Shown piece by piece: positions 24,574-33,766 of a stretch of DNA of 64,000 nucleotides. Source of the stretch: Agrobacterium tumefaciens_K (GTDB taxonomy: Bacteria; Pseudomonadota; Alphaproteobacteria; Rhizobiales; Rhizobiaceae); assembly GCF_031801495.1 (NCBI RefSeq), contig NZ_JAOEGC010000001.1, forward strand, positions 682,001 to 746,000, read 5' to 3'. The notes under the pieces are model-generated. The model was not told the origin of the DNA. It was given only the letters and a program-made list of their open reading frames with translations, and ran no database searches. Numbering within the stretch: the first letter of the stretch is position 1; each line of letters begins with the position of its first letter. The position numbers and the translations under genes were made by a program.

Positions 24574-25644
24574 ATGGCACGCATCACGCTGGATCATATC
24601 CGCCACGCCTATAGCGCCAAGGCGCAGGCCGCAGGCGATTACGCGCTGAAGGAAGTTCACCACGAATGGGAGGATGGCGGTGCCTATGCGCTTCTCGGTC
24701 CTTCCGGTTGCGGCAAGACAACCTTGCTCAACATCATATCCGGCCTCATCCGCCCATCAGAAGGGCGGATCGCCTTTGATGGAACGGATGTCACCGATCT
24801 CGCCACGGAAGATCGCAACATCGCCCAGGTTTTCCAGTTCCCGGTCGTTTACGACACGATGACGGTTTACGATAATCTGGCCTTTCCGTTGCGAAATCGG
24901 CATGTTCCGGAAGCGGACGTGGACCGGCGTGTTCGTGAAATTCTCGAGATGACGGATCTGGGCGGCATGGCCGGACGCCGGGCCCGCGGGTTGACCGCCG
25001 ACCAGAAGCAGAAGATTTCGCTGGCACGCGGGCTGGTGCGCTCGGATGTGAATGCCATTCTTTTCGACGAGCCGCTGACGGTTATCGATCCGCATATGAA
25101 ATGGGTGCTACGCTCCCAGTTGAAGCGGCTGCATCGCCAGTCCGGCTTTACTATGGTCTATGTGACGCACGACCAGACGGAAGCCCTGACCTTCGCGGAC
25201 AGGGTCGTGGTGATGTATGACGGGCAGATCGTGCAGATCGGCACGCCCGCCGAACTGTTCGAGCGACCAAGCCACACGTTCGTCGGGTATTTCATCGGCT
25301 CGCCGGGCATGAACGTCATACCGGCGATGCTCGATGGCAACAGGGTCAAGCTCGGCAACGAGACGCTGTCGCTCGACTACGCTCCGAAGACGAATGCCGG
25401 TGCTAGGACCGAACTCGGCATACGGCCGGAATTCGTGCGGATCGGCCGTGAAGGAATGCCGGTCACGATCAACAGGGTCGAGGATATCGGACGGCAGAAG
25501 ATCGTTCGGGCCACGTTCGCAGGGCAGGCAATTGCAATCGTGGTGCCGGAGGACGCCGAAATACCCGCTGAGGCGCGTGTCACCTTCGATCCGTCCGCCA
25601 TCAGCATCTACGCGGATTCCTGGCGCATCGGTAGGGAGGGCTGA
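24574..25644 (+). CDS. glpT: Glycerol ABC transporter ATP-binding protein 2
   Basis: This 356-aa ATPase is the partner of GlpS, starting 12 bases after it. Walker A is GPSGCGKTT, Walker B AILFDEP, and the H-loop VYVTHD is intact. The signature motif is degenerate: GLTADQKQKISLARG replaces LSGGQ. The defects are complementary to those of GlpS. The C-terminal third is an OB-type regulatory domain. The name follows rhizobial glpSTPQUV and is not the E. coli GlpT antiporter. Confidence 0.85.
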   Translation: MARITLDHIRHAYSAKAQAAGDYALKEVHHEWEDGGAYALLGPSGCGKTTLLNIISGLIRPSEGRIAFDGTDVTDLATEDRNIAQVFQFPVVYDTMTVYDNLAFPLRNRHVPEADVDRRVREILEMTDLGGMAGRRARGLTADQKQKISLARGLVRSDVNAILFDEPLTVIDPHMKWVLRSQLKRLHRQSGFTMVYVTHDQTEALTFADRVVVMYDGQIVQIGTPAELFERPSHTFVGYFIGSPGMNVIPAMLDGNRVKLGNETLSLDYAPKTNAGARTELGIRPEFVRIGREGMPVTINRVEDIGRQKIVRATFAGQAIAIVVPEDAEIPAEARVTFDPSAISIYADSWRIGREG

Positions 25645-25647
25645 GCG

Positions 25648-26514
25648 ATGAACAAGACCTGGAACAACAAGGCCTGGTTTCTGGTGCTGCCGGTTCTCGT
25701 GCTAGTTGCTTTTTCGGCGGTCATCCCGCTGATGACCGTGGTCAACTACTCGGTGCAGGACACGTTCGGGAACAATGAATTCTTCTGGGCGGGAGCTGAC
25801 TGGTTCGTGCAGACCCTGCACTCGGACCGGTTCTGGGAAGCTTTACAGCGCAATCTGGTCTTCTCGATCATCATCCTGCTTCTGGAAATCCCGCTCGGCA
25901 TCTTCATTGCTCTCAATATGCCGAAAAAGGGGATTGGTGTTCCCGTCTGCCTGGTGTTGATGGCGCTGCCTCTGCTCATTCCGTGGAACGTGGTGGGTAC
26001 CATCTGGCAGGTCTTCGGCCGTGTCGATATCGGGTTGCTGGGGCGTTCTCTGGCGGCGATCGGGCTCGACTATAACTATGTCCGAGATCCGGTCGACGCC
26101 TGGGTGACGATCATCGTCATGGATGTCTGGCACTGGACGAGCCTCGTGGTGCTGCTCTGCTACGCAGGCCTTGTGTCTATCCCCGACGCCTATTATCAGG
26201 CGGCGAAGATCGACGGCGCATCGCGTTGGTCCGTTTTCCGCTACATCCAGTTGCCGAAAATGAAACGTGTGCTGCTGATTGCCGTGCTGCTACGCTTCAT
26301 GGACAGCTTCATGATCTATACCGAACCCTTTGTCGTGACGGGCGGCGGGCCAGGCAATTCGACGACTTTCCTGTCGATCGATCTCGTCAAGATGGCTGTG
26401 GGCCAGTTTGACCTCGGGCCAGCGGCCGCCATGTCGATCATCTACTTCCTCATCGTCCTGCTGCTGTCATGGGTCTTCTACACCGTGATGACCAGCGGCG
26501 ACGAGAACGCGTGA
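25648..26514 (+). CDS. glpP: Glycerol ABC transporter permease 1
   Basis: The 288-aa MalF/UgpA-type inner-membrane permease has about six hydrophobic segments. The EAA loop reads YYQAAKIDGASRWSVFRYIQLPKMK, which contacts the ATPases. The start is three bases after glpT. It forms the translocation channel with GlpQ. Confidence 0.87.
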   Translation: MNKTWNNKAWFLVLPVLVLVAFSAVIPLMTVVNYSVQDTFGNNEFFWAGADWFVQTLHSDRFWEALQRNLVFSIIILLLEIPLGIFIALNMPKKGIGVPVCLVLMALPLLIPWNVVGTIWQVFGRVDIGLLGRSLAAIGLDYNYVRDPVDAWVTIIVMDVWHWTSLVVLLCYAGLVSIPDAYYQAAKIDGASRWSVFRYIQLPKMKRVLLIAVLLRFMDSFMIYTEPFVVTGGGPGNSTTFLSIDLVKMAVGQFDLGPAAAMSIIYFLIVLLLSWVFYTVMTSGDENA

Positions 26515-26528
26515 GAGAGGGGAGCACC

Positions 26529-27356
26529 ATGGCACAGACAATCAAGTTCAAGCCTGCGGGTAATTATTCCTGGGTCGTTTCGACGATCTATATCCTCTTC
26601 CTGCTGCTGCCGATCTACTGGCTGGTCAATATGAGCTTCAAGGAGAATGCCGAGATTACCGGTACGTTCTCGCTGTGGCCGATCAATCCGACGCTCAGAA
26701 ACTACACGGTGATCTTCACGGATCCGTCCTGGTATCGGGGCTACATCAATTCGATCACCTACGTCGCCCTGAATACGGTGATTTCGGTGCTTGCCGCGCT
26801 TCCGGCGGCTTACGCCTTCTCGCGTTACCGGTTCCTGGGCGACAAACACCTGTTCTTTTGGCTGCTGACAAACCGCATGGCTCCCCCTGCCGTCTTCGCG
26901 CTTCCCTTCTTTCAGCTTTATTCCGCGTTCGGGCTGATCGATACGCATATTGCCGTCGCGCTGGCGCATTGCCTGTTCAACGTCCCGTTGGCCGTGTGGA
27001 TACTCGAAGGCTTCATGTCAGGCGTGCCGAAGGAGATCGACGAGACGGCCTATATCGACGGTTATTCGTTTCCGCGTTTCTTCGTTCGCATCTTCATGCC
27101 GCTGGTTGCGTCCGGGATCGGCGTCGCCGCGTTCTTCTGCTTCATGTTTTCGTGGGTCGAGCTGCTGCTTGCCCGTACGCTGACGACGACCGCGGCAAAG
27201 CCGATCTCGGCCATCATGACCCGCACGGTGTCGGCGTCCGGCATGGACTGGGGCGTGCTCGCTGCGGCTGGCGTACTGACCATCATTCCCGGTGCGCTCG
27301 TCATCTATTTCGTCCGCAACTACATCGCCAAGGGCTTCGCGCTCGGTCGCGTCTGA
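26529..27356 (+). CDS. glpQ: Glycerol ABC transporter permease 2
   Basis: The 275-aa MalG/UgpE-type permease starts at ATG 26529, after GAGAGGGGAG and just behind the glpP stop. It has six hydrophobic segments and the EAA loop DETAYIDGYSFPRFFVRIFMP. It is the second channel subunit of the glycerol importer. The name follows rhizobial usage and is unrelated to the E. coli GlpQ phosphodiesterase. Confidence 0.87.
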   Translation: MAQTIKFKPAGNYSWVVSTIYILFLLLPIYWLVNMSFKENAEITGTFSLWPINPTLRNYTVIFTDPSWYRGYINSITYVALNTVISVLAALPAAYAFSRYRFLGDKHLFFWLLTNRMAPPAVFALPFFQLYSAFGLIDTHIAVALAHCLFNVPLAVWILEGFMSGVPKEIDETAYIDGYSFPRFFVRIFMPLVASGIGVAAFFCFMFSWVELLLARTLTTTAAKPISAIMTRTVSASGMDWGVLAAAGVLTIIPGALVIYFVRNYIAKGFALGRV

Positions 27357-27371
27357 CAAGGGAGACTGGAC

Positions 27372-27653
27372 ATGAACTTTTCCTGGATGGCGTGGACATT
27401 GCCGACAGCCCTGTTCTTTCTGACGATCCTTGTCCTTTTGGTCGGTATGGGCGTCTGGGAATATCTGGCGCCGGGCGGTTCGCCGCGCGTCGGCATCCTG
27501 CGGTTGGAGACCACCCGTGGGGATCGTCTCTTCATTTCGCTGCTTGGTGCGGCGTTCATTCATCTTGCATGGCTGGGTTTCGTAGGACCCAACCTGTGGT
27601 GGGCACTTGGCCTTGCGGTGGTCTACGCCATCGGCGTGTTCCGTTACGTCTAG
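27372..27653 (+). CDS. glpU: Small membrane protein of the glycerol transporter operon (DUF2160)
   Basis: The 93-aa protein has three predicted membrane helices (about residues 10-30, 53-70, 73-90). It matches the DUF2160 proteins found between glpQ and glpV in rhizobial glycerol loci. Its function is not known; position suggests an accessory of the permease complex. It is preceded by GGGAG and only 15 bases after glpQ. Confidence 0.75.
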   Translation: MNFSWMAWTLPTALFFLTILVLLVGMGVWEYLAPGGSPRVGILRLETTRGDRLFISLLGAAFIHLAWLGFVGPNLWWALGLAVVYAIGVFRYV

Positions 27654-27728
27654 GCCGGGAGGATACAGATGGCCGGGCGACCGGCCGCCTGACGTTAAGA
27701 CTGCAATCGCAAACCTTGGGAGGATATT

Positions 27729-29450
27729 ATGCGAAGGCATCTATTAGCGACAACAGCAGGAGTTCTGCTGGCGATGGCGGGTTCCGCCTATGCCGGTATG
27801 GACGAGGCAAAGTCCTTTCTTGACAAGGAGGTCGGCGAGCTTTCGACGCTGACCCGCGCTGATCAGGAAAAGGAAATGCAGTGGTTCATCGATGCGGCAA
27901 AGCCTTTTGCCGGCATGGATATCAAGGTGGTTTCCGAAACGATCACAACCCATGAGTATGAATCGAAGGTTCTCGCACCAGCCTTTACCGCCATCACGGG
28001 CATCAAGATCACCCATGACCTGATCGGCGAAGGCGACGTTATCGAAAAGCTGCAGACACAGATGCAGTCGGGCGAGAATATCTACGACGCCTATGTCAAC
28101 GACTCGGACCTGATTGGCACCCACTGGCGCTACCAGCAGGCACGCTCGCTCACGGACTTTATGGCGAACGAAGGCAAGGACGTCACCAATCCTGGCCTCG
28201 ACCTGGACGACTTCATCGGCAAGTCTTTCACGACCGCTCCGGACGGCAAGCTTTATCAGTTGCCCGACCAGCAGTTCGCGAACCTCTACTGGTTCCGCTA
28301 TGACTGGTTCAACGACGAGAAGAACAAGGCGGACTTCAAGGCGAAGTACGGTTACGACCTCGGCGTTCCGGTCAACTGGTCTGCTTACGAAGACATTGCC
28401 GAGTTCTTCACCGGCCGCGAGATCGACGGTAAGAAGGTCTATGGCCACATGGACTACGGCAAGAAGGACCCGTCGCTCGGCTGGCGTTTCACAGACGCCT
28501 GGCTCTCCATGGCCGGCAACGGCGACAAGGGCATCCCGAACGGCAAGCCGGTCGACGAATGGGGCATCAAGGTCGATGAGAATTCGCGGCCGGTCGGCTC
28601 ATGCGTCGCGCGCGGCGGCGATACGAACGGTCCTGCTGCGGTCTATTCGATTGAAAAGTATCTGCAATGGCTGAAGGCTTACGCGCCGGCCGCCGCGCAG
28701 GGCATGACCTTCTCCGAATCGGGGCCGGTTCCTTCGCAGGGTGAAGTCGCCCAACAGATGTTCACCTATACGGCGTTCACCGCCGACTTCGTCAAGCCGG
28801 GCCTGCCTGTCGTGAACGAGGACGGTACGCCGAAGTGGCGCTTCGCCCCGTCGCCGCACGGCGTTTACTGGAAGGACGGCATGAAGCTCGGCTATCAGGA
28901 CGTTGGTTCATGGACGCTTCTGAAGTCCACGCCTGACGACCGCGCCAAGGCTGCATGGCTCTATGCGCAGTTCGTCACCTCGAAAACCGTCGACGTCAAG
29001 AAGAGCCATGTCGGCCTGACGCTGATCCGCGAATCCTCGATCGCCCACAAGTCGTTTACCGAGCGGGCGCCGAAACTGGGCGGTCTGATCGAGTTCTATC
29101 GTTCGCCCGCCCGCATTCAGTGGTCGCCGACCGGCACGAACATCCCTGACTATCCGAAGCTGGCACAGCTCTGGTGGCAGGCGATCGGTGATGCGTCCTC
29201 GGGCGCGAAGTCTGCACAGGAAGCCATGGATTCGCTTTGCGCCGAGCAGGAGAAGGTTCTGCAACGTCTCGAGCGCGCCAAGGTTCAGGGCGATATCGGT
29301 CCGAAGCTGGCCGAAGAGCACGATCTCGAATACTGGAACAAGGACGCCGTTTCGAAGGGCAATCTGGCTCCGCAGCTGAAGATCGCCGACGAAAAGGAAA
29401 AGCCGGTCACCGTCAATTATGACGAACTGGTCAAAAGCTGGCAGAAGTAA
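27729..29450 (+). CDS. glpV: Glycerol ABC transporter substrate-binding protein
   Basis: This 573-aa extracellular solute-binding protein is larger than most. A clear signal peptide (RRHLL, hydrophobic core, SAYA cleavage near residue 22) follows TTGGGAGGATATT. The mature part is a family 1 type fold that cups the substrate in the periplasm. It is the last gene of glpSTPQUV. A strong hairpin follows before glpK. Confidence 0.87.
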   Translation: MRRHLLATTAGVLLAMAGSAYAGMDEAKSFLDKEVGELSTLTRADQEKEMQWFIDAAKPFAGMDIKVVSETITTHEYESKVLAPAFTAITGIKITHDLIGEGDVIEKLQTQMQSGENIYDAYVNDSDLIGTHWRYQQARSLTDFMANEGKDVTNPGLDLDDFIGKSFTTAPDGKLYQLPDQQFANLYWFRYDWFNDEKNKADFKAKYGYDLGVPVNWSAYEDIAEFFTGREIDGKKVYGHMDYGKKDPSLGWRFTDAWLSMAGNGDKGIPNGKPVDEWGIKVDENSRPVGSCVARGGDTNGPAAVYSIEKYLQWLKAYAPAAAQGMTFSESGPVPSQGEVAQQMFTYTAFTADFVKPGLPVVNEDGTPKWRFAPSPHGVYWKDGMKLGYQDVGSWTLLKSTPDDRAKAAWLYAQFVTSKTVDVKKSHVGLTLIRESSIAHKSFTERAPKLGGLIEFYRSPARIQWSPTGTNIPDYPKLAQLWWQAIGDASSGAKSAQEAMDSLCAEQEKVLQRLERAKVQGDIGPKLAEEHDLEYWNKDAVSKGNLAPQLKIADEKEKPVTVNYDELVKSWQK

Positions 29451-29469
29451 TTTCTGACGTTAGATTCTA

Positions 29470-29493
29470 ACCGGGGCGGCTTGCTGCCCCGGT
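29470..29493 (+). terminator. Hairpin between glpV and glpK
   Basis: ACCGGGGC (29470-29477) and GCCCCGGT (29486-29493) pair perfectly. No T-run follows, so it may reduce read-through into glpK or stabilise the glpV mRNA rather than act as a full terminator. Confidence 0.5.
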
Positions 29494-29519
29494 CATTGCA
29501 TATGAAAGGGAGTGACATG

Positions 29520-31016
29520 ATGGGCGGATATATTCTGGCAATCGACCAGGGAACGACATCGACGCGATCAATGGTTTTCGATCGTGATATGCGGGTCATC
29601 GGGGTCGGGCAGCGAGAATTTCCGCAGCATTTTCCGGCATCCGGCTGGGTGGAGCACGAACCGGAAGACATCTGGAACAGCGTGGTCGAAACGATCCGTC
29701 TGGCGCTTGCCGACGCTGGTATCGCTGCATCCGATATCGAGGCGATCGGCATCACCAACCAGCGTGAAACAACTGTCTTGTGGGACAGGAACACCGGTGA
29801 AGCCGTTCACCGCGCCGTGGTCTGGCAGGATCGTCGTGCTGCACCCGTTTGCGAGGATCTGAAAAAGCGCGGGCTGGAGCCACTTTTTGCGAAAAAAACC
29901 GGGTTGCTTCTCGATCCCTATTTCTCCGGTACGAAGCTCGCATGGCTGCTCGACAGCGTGAGCGGTCTGCGCGAAAAGGCGGCCAGAGGCGAGATATGTT
30001 TCGGGACGATCGACAGTTTTCTGATTTACCGGCTGACCGGTGGTCGCCGCCACGTTACGGATGCGACCAACGCGTCACGGACTCTTATTTACAATATCGA
30101 AGAGAACGCCTGGGACGACGAGCTTTTATCGATCCTCGATATTCCACGCTCCATGCTGCCGGAGGTTCTGGACTGCGCCGCTGATTTCGGTATCACGGAT
30201 AAGGCGCTTTTCGGTGCTGAAATTCCGATCCTCGGTGTCGCAGGGGATCAGCAGGCTGCCGTGATCGGCAATGCCTGCTTTGAGCCGGGCATGATGAAAT
30301 CGACTTATGGCACCGGTTGCTTCGCCTTGCTCAACACGGGTACGGACCGCGTTGCGTCCACGAACCGCTTGTTGACGACGATTGCGTATCGTCTCGATGG
30401 TGTCACGACCTATGCGCTCGAAGGCTCGATCTTCATCGCAGGCGCCGCGGTGCAATGGCTGCGCGACGAGCTTGGCTTCATCTCCGTTGCCTCGGAGGTG
30501 AGCGCGCTCGCGGAAAAGGCCGATCCCAATCAGCGGGTCTATCTCGTTCCTGCCTTCACCGGCCTTGGTGCGCCCTATTGGGATGCGGAGGCGCGAGGCG
30601 CAATCTTCGGCCTGACGCGCGGCACGGGACCGGCAGAATTTGCCCGTGCGGCGCTGGAAAGCGTGGCTTATCAGACGTTCGATCTGCTCGAAGCCATGCG
30701 CAACGACTGGGCGGGCGATAAAGGCAAGACGGTTCTCAGAGTCGATGGCGGCATGGTTGCGTCAGACTGGACCATGCAGCGGCTTGCGGATGTTCTTGCC
30801 GCCCCCGTGGATCGCCCCGTTTTTCTCGAAACGACCATTCTGGGAGCGGCGTGGCTCGCGGCATCGCGTGCTGGCATATGGCCCGATCGCGAAGCGTTTG
30901 CCGCACACTGGAAGCGCGACCGGCGCTTTACGCCGGACATGGATGAAAAACAGCGTGAGCAGGCCATCGCCGGATGGCGGGACAGTGTGAGCCGCTGCCT
31001 TTCGCGCCCGGCATGA
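29520..31016 (+). CDS. glpK: Glycerol kinase
   Basis: The start at ATG 29520 (498 aa) fits GGGAG spacing and the conserved GGYILAIDQGTTSTRS N-terminus; ATG 29517 is one codon earlier. It is a FGGY kinase with ITNQRETTVLWD, GVAGDQQAA and the C-terminal GGMVASDWTMQRLADV region diagnostic for GlpK. It phosphorylates imported glycerol to glycerol-3-phosphate, the GlpD substrate and the likely GlpR inducer. Confidence 0.92.
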   Translation: MGGYILAIDQGTTSTRSMVFDRDMRVIGVGQREFPQHFPASGWVEHEPEDIWNSVVETIRLALADAGIAASDIEAIGITNQRETTVLWDRNTGEAVHRAVVWQDRRAAPVCEDLKKRGLEPLFAKKTGLLLDPYFSGTKLAWLLDSVSGLREKAARGEICFGTIDSFLIYRLTGGRRHVTDATNASRTLIYNIEENAWDDELLSILDIPRSMLPEVLDCAADFGITDKALFGAEIPILGVAGDQQAAVIGNACFEPGMMKSTYGTGCFALLNTGTDRVASTNRLLTTIAYRLDGVTTYALEGSIFIAGAAVQWLRDELGFISVASEVSALAEKADPNQRVYLVPAFTGLGAPYWDAEARGAIFGLTRGTGPAEFARAALESVAYQTFDLLEAMRNDWAGDKGKTVLRVDGGMVASDWTMQRLADVLAAPVDRPVFLETTILGAAWLAASRAGIWPDREAFAAHWKRDRRFTPDMDEKQREQAIAGWRDSVSRCLSRPA

Positions 31017-31363
31017 TGGGACGAGCGGTGCCGTCATAAGCGGCGTAAAAAAGGTATGGTAGACTGGTGGCAGGCAGGGGAGCGTCGACAACTGCGCTTT
31101 CATGCCTGGCGCGCCTATGAGGCTTCGTCTAACTGTTCAGGCGGGAAAGTCGCAAGACCCTTTGTGTCTGCATTTTATTATTTCAATAATCGCAATTCAA
31201 TCTCAATTATTATTGCAATTTTGTTCTGCTGCTGATCGGGCTAGATATAGTTCCAACAGAGACGCAACGGAAACACCGGACAACAGACGCGACTCGCCGG
31301 TCAACCCTCGCGACGACGTTTCAACCCGCCGCTATCGGCTCATCAATCTTACGGAGAACCATC
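31017..31363. other. Intergenic region before assembly gap
   Basis: There is no convincing gene here. It is AT-rich from 31170 to 31230 (several AATTATT and AATCGCAATT-like runs), consistent with a promoter region for a plus-strand gene beginning at 31364. Confidence 0.4.
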
Positions 31364-31398
31364 ATGTCGAAGCTCGAAGTCCTGACCCCCGCCAACAG
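31364..31398 (+). CDS. 5' end of a gene truncated by the assembly gap
   Basis: An ATG behind CGGAGAACC opens MSKLEVLTPAN and then enters the run of Ns. This start resembles cysteine hydrolases of the isochorismatase (YcaC-like) family, which begin with LTPxNS before the DHQ motif. Eleven residues are too few for certainty. The 17 codons after the gap that end at 31552 need not belong to the same protein. Confidence 0.3.
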
Positions 31399-31498
31399 NN
31401 NNNNNNNNNNNNNNNNNNNNNNNNNNNNNNNNNNNNNNNNNNNNNNNNNNNNNNNNNNNNNNNNNNNNNNNNNNNNNNNNNNNNNNNNNNNNNNNNNN
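31399..31498. other. Assembly gap of 100 N
   Basis: Exactly 100 ambiguous bases, the usual placeholder for a scaffold gap of unknown size. Sequence and coding content here are unknown and the true distance may differ. Confidence 0.95.
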
Positions 31499-31517
31499 AC
31501 AGCTGTAAAACAACCTC

Positions 31518-32261
31518 TCAACCCGGAGAACAAAGCTCCGTCGACGGACTAAAACGAGCGATAACACCATGAAAATCCCCGGGGTAGGTGAAACGGACGT
31601 AGGTTACCGGCCCGACATTGCTCCACGTCCGGCGCTGCACAACCAGGCAGGCGTGCTTTTCGGAAACGCCCAGCAGCCGTGAGATTTCTCTTGATGCAGA
31701 AACAGCGGAGATCCTGTGCTCGGCGCTGCTCCACGGAACATGCTGCAACAGCCACGGACCGGGTGCAACGTCACTGAAATCGACAGAAGCCGCATCCGGC
31801 ACCGCCATCAGATTGACGAGCCGGTGTTCGACACAAAACGCACGGGGACCGGCAAAGTGGATACAGATGATATCCAGCACCTCGGCACCGGATGCAATTT
31901 CGAGATGCGCTAGGTCGTCCGCTTTCGCGTTCCGCCGTCTAAAGTGCAGAACATCAAAGCGGTAATCCAGCCCCAGAGATTCAACCTCTGCGCGGATATC
32001 GTGGATTTCCAGAACAGCGGACTGCGCCTGAGGCTGGCGGACAAAACTACCGGATTTCTTGCGGCGTTCGATCAGGCCCGCTTTGGCAAGCTGCGTCATG
32101 ACCTTGTTGACGGTCATACGCGAGCATTCGTAGTGCGCGGCAAGCTCCACCTCGAAAGGAAGCCGGTGGCCGGGGGGCCACTCTCCGGACACGATGCGGC
32201 CCTCGATCTCGCCAAGAATACGTTGGTGCAGGGTCGTCTCTTTGGCGGGTGCTTTTGCCAT
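31518..32261 (-). CDS. hutC: Histidine utilisation repressor (GntR family)
   Basis: The protein is 247 aa from ATG 32261; an in-frame ATG at 32282 would add seven residues. It has an N-terminal GntR winged helix (ILGEIEGRIVSGEWPPGHRLP, CSRMTVNKVMTQLAKAGLIERR) and a C-terminal UTRA ligand domain, the HutC type that senses urocanate. It sits 47 bases downstream of hutF on the same strand. The C-terminus runs about eight residues past the usual ARFSP end, towards the assembly gap. Confidence 0.87.
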   Translation of the reverse strand: MAKAPAKETTLHQRILGEIEGRIVSGEWPPGHRLPFEVELAAHYECSRMTVNKVMTQLAKAGLIERRKKSGSFVRQPQAQSAVLEIHDIRAEVESLGLDYRFDVLHFRRRNAKADDLAHLEIASGAEVLDIICIHFAGPRAFCVEHRLVNLMAVPDAASVDFSDVAPGPWLLQHVPWSSAEHRISAVSASREISRLLGVSEKHACLVVQRRTWSNVGPVTYVRFTYPGDFHGVIARFSPSTELCSPG

Positions 32262-32308
32262 GATCGGAATGCCTTTCTGCAACGCCTCAATCGGATCGAA
32301 AGCGCATA

Positions 32309-33655
32309 TCAGCTATCGGCCAGCTCAGCCATGACCTGGTGGAAACGGCGCGAGATCGCCTCACGGCGAATGTGTCGCCCCGATTCAACCTGTTTTCGGC
32401 CCCGCACCCAGACGGAGCCAACCCGGATACCGTTGGCAAAAATCCACTGATCCAGAACCTGCGGCGCGGAGACATAAGGCACATCGGACGTATCGAGCGA
32501 TACGAGGTCCGCACTTTGCCCTTCTTTGATGGAGGCCATAGCCCCCAACGCAACCGCACCGCCCTCGTGTGCGGCCTCGAACAGTTTCTGTCCCGTGGAA
32601 CGGCCGGAATCGGCAATGACGTTACGAGCGCGACGCGCAAGGCGCTGCGAGTATTCGAGCGTCCGCAACTCCTCCGTAACGGAAATGAGGATATTGGAAT
32701 CCGAGCCGATGCCAAAGCGGCCACCTTGAGCCAGAAAATCCTGCCCGTTGAATATGCCATCGCCCAGGTTGGCTTCGGTAATCGGGCAAAGTCCGGCGAT
32801 TGCACCGGCTTTCGCCATACGTCGCGTTTCATCCTCAGTCATGTGGGTCGCGTGAATGAGGCACCAACGGCCATCCACCCGTGTATTGTCCAGAAGCCAT
32901 TCGACGGGCCGCGAGCCTGAAAAAGCGAGCGAATCCTCGACTTCCTTCACCTGTTCGGCAACATGGATATGAACGGGGCCACCCTTTGCGAGCGGCTCGA
33001 TCGCCGTCAGTTCCTCACCCGTTACGGCGCGCAGACTATGCGGTGCAATTCCAAGCACGCTCCCCGGCAACGTCTTTATAATCTTTTCCGCGCCCTGCAT
33101 CAGCTTTTCGTAGCTATCCAGCGAATGGATGAATCGCCTCTGCCCCTCGATCGGCGGCTGGCCGCCGAAACCGGAATGCGCATAAAACACCGGCAACAGG
33201 GTGAGCCCTATCCCCGTTTCTGCCGCCGCAGCGCCAATACGTTCGGCCATTTCGGCGACATTGGCGTAGTGCGAACCATCCCTGTCATGGTGCAGATAGT
33301 GAAACTCCCCGACCCGCCCGAAGCCCGCTTCCAGCATCTCCATATAGAGTTGTGCGGCGACGGCCTCCATCTGCTCCGGGCGCATGGAAAGCGCAAACTT
33401 GTACATGACGGTGCGCCAGCTCCAGAAACTGTCGTCAGATGTACCGCGAATTTCTGCCAGACCGGCCATGGCGCGTTGGAAGGCGTGGCTATGGAGATTG
33501 GGCATGGCGGGAACAATGACGGCATGGCGCTCATCCTCATGCCGGGGCGAGCATTCCGTTTCGACGGAAGCGACAACGCCATTTTCAACAATGATGCGAA
33601 CGTCGCGCGCCCATCCATCCGGCAACAGTGCCGATTCTGCATGAATTGCCGTCAC
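32309..33655 (-). CDS. hutF: Formimidoylglutamate deiminase
   Basis: The 448 aa from GTG 33655 (AGAGGGAGAG upstream) is the normal HutF length; a longer frame to 33700 has no ribosome site. This amidohydrolase-fold protein has metal-binding NLHSHAFQRAMAG, EFHYLHHD, and IHATHMT and GSDSN motifs. It hydrolyses N-formimino-L-glutamate to N-formylglutamate, the substrate of HutG. It is divergent from hutI and cotranscribed with hutC. Confidence 0.9.
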   Translation of the reverse strand: MTAIHAESALLPDGWARDVRIIVENGVVASVETECSPRHEDERHAVIVPAMPNLHSHAFQRAMAGLAEIRGTSDDSFWSWRTVMYKFALSMRPEQMEAVAAQLYMEMLEAGFGRVGEFHYLHHDRDGSHYANVAEMAERIGAAAAETGIGLTLLPVFYAHSGFGGQPPIEGQRRFIHSLDSYEKLMQGAEKIIKTLPGSVLGIAPHSLRAVTGEELTAIEPLAKGGPVHIHVAEQVKEVEDSLAFSGSRPVEWLLDNTRVDGRWCLIHATHMTEDETRRMAKAGAIAGLCPITEANLGDGIFNGQDFLAQGGRFGIGSDSNILISVTEELRTLEYSQRLARRARNVIADSGRSTGQKLFEAAHEGGAVALGAMASIKEGQSADLVSLDTSDVPYVSAPQVLDQWIFANGIRVGSVWVRGRKQVESGRHIRREAISRRFHQVMAELADS

Positions 33656-33726
33656 CTGCTCTCTCCCTCTTTGATTCTGCCCGTAGCGGCCCGTGAGCAA
33701 TTTTTCATGTTGCCAAGCCTTCTATT

Positions 33727-33738
33727 ATGTATATACAT
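33727..33738. promoter_or_regulatory. HutC-type operator between hutF and hutI
   Basis: ATGTATATACAT is a perfect palindrome containing the TGTATATACA core reported for HutC sites in other bacteria. It lies in the 111-bp divergent region and could control both hutFC and hutIHGU. Confidence 0.65.
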
Positions 33739-33766
33739 TTATGACATAAAAGAAAGGCGAAAACAG

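Noticed and set aside
27672..27688. GC-rich palindrome between glpU and glpV
   Set aside because: It is a short hairpin (GGCCGGGCGACCGGCC) without a T-run, inside an operon with a good ribosome site after it; probably incidental.
31364..31572. Open frames reading through the run of N
   Set aside because: Frame continuity across a gap of unknown length has no meaning; only the 11 codons before it can be considered.
32963..33766. 268-codon upstream extension of hutI
   Set aside because: The stretch is antisense to hutF and the normal HutI length is reached from ATG 33767.
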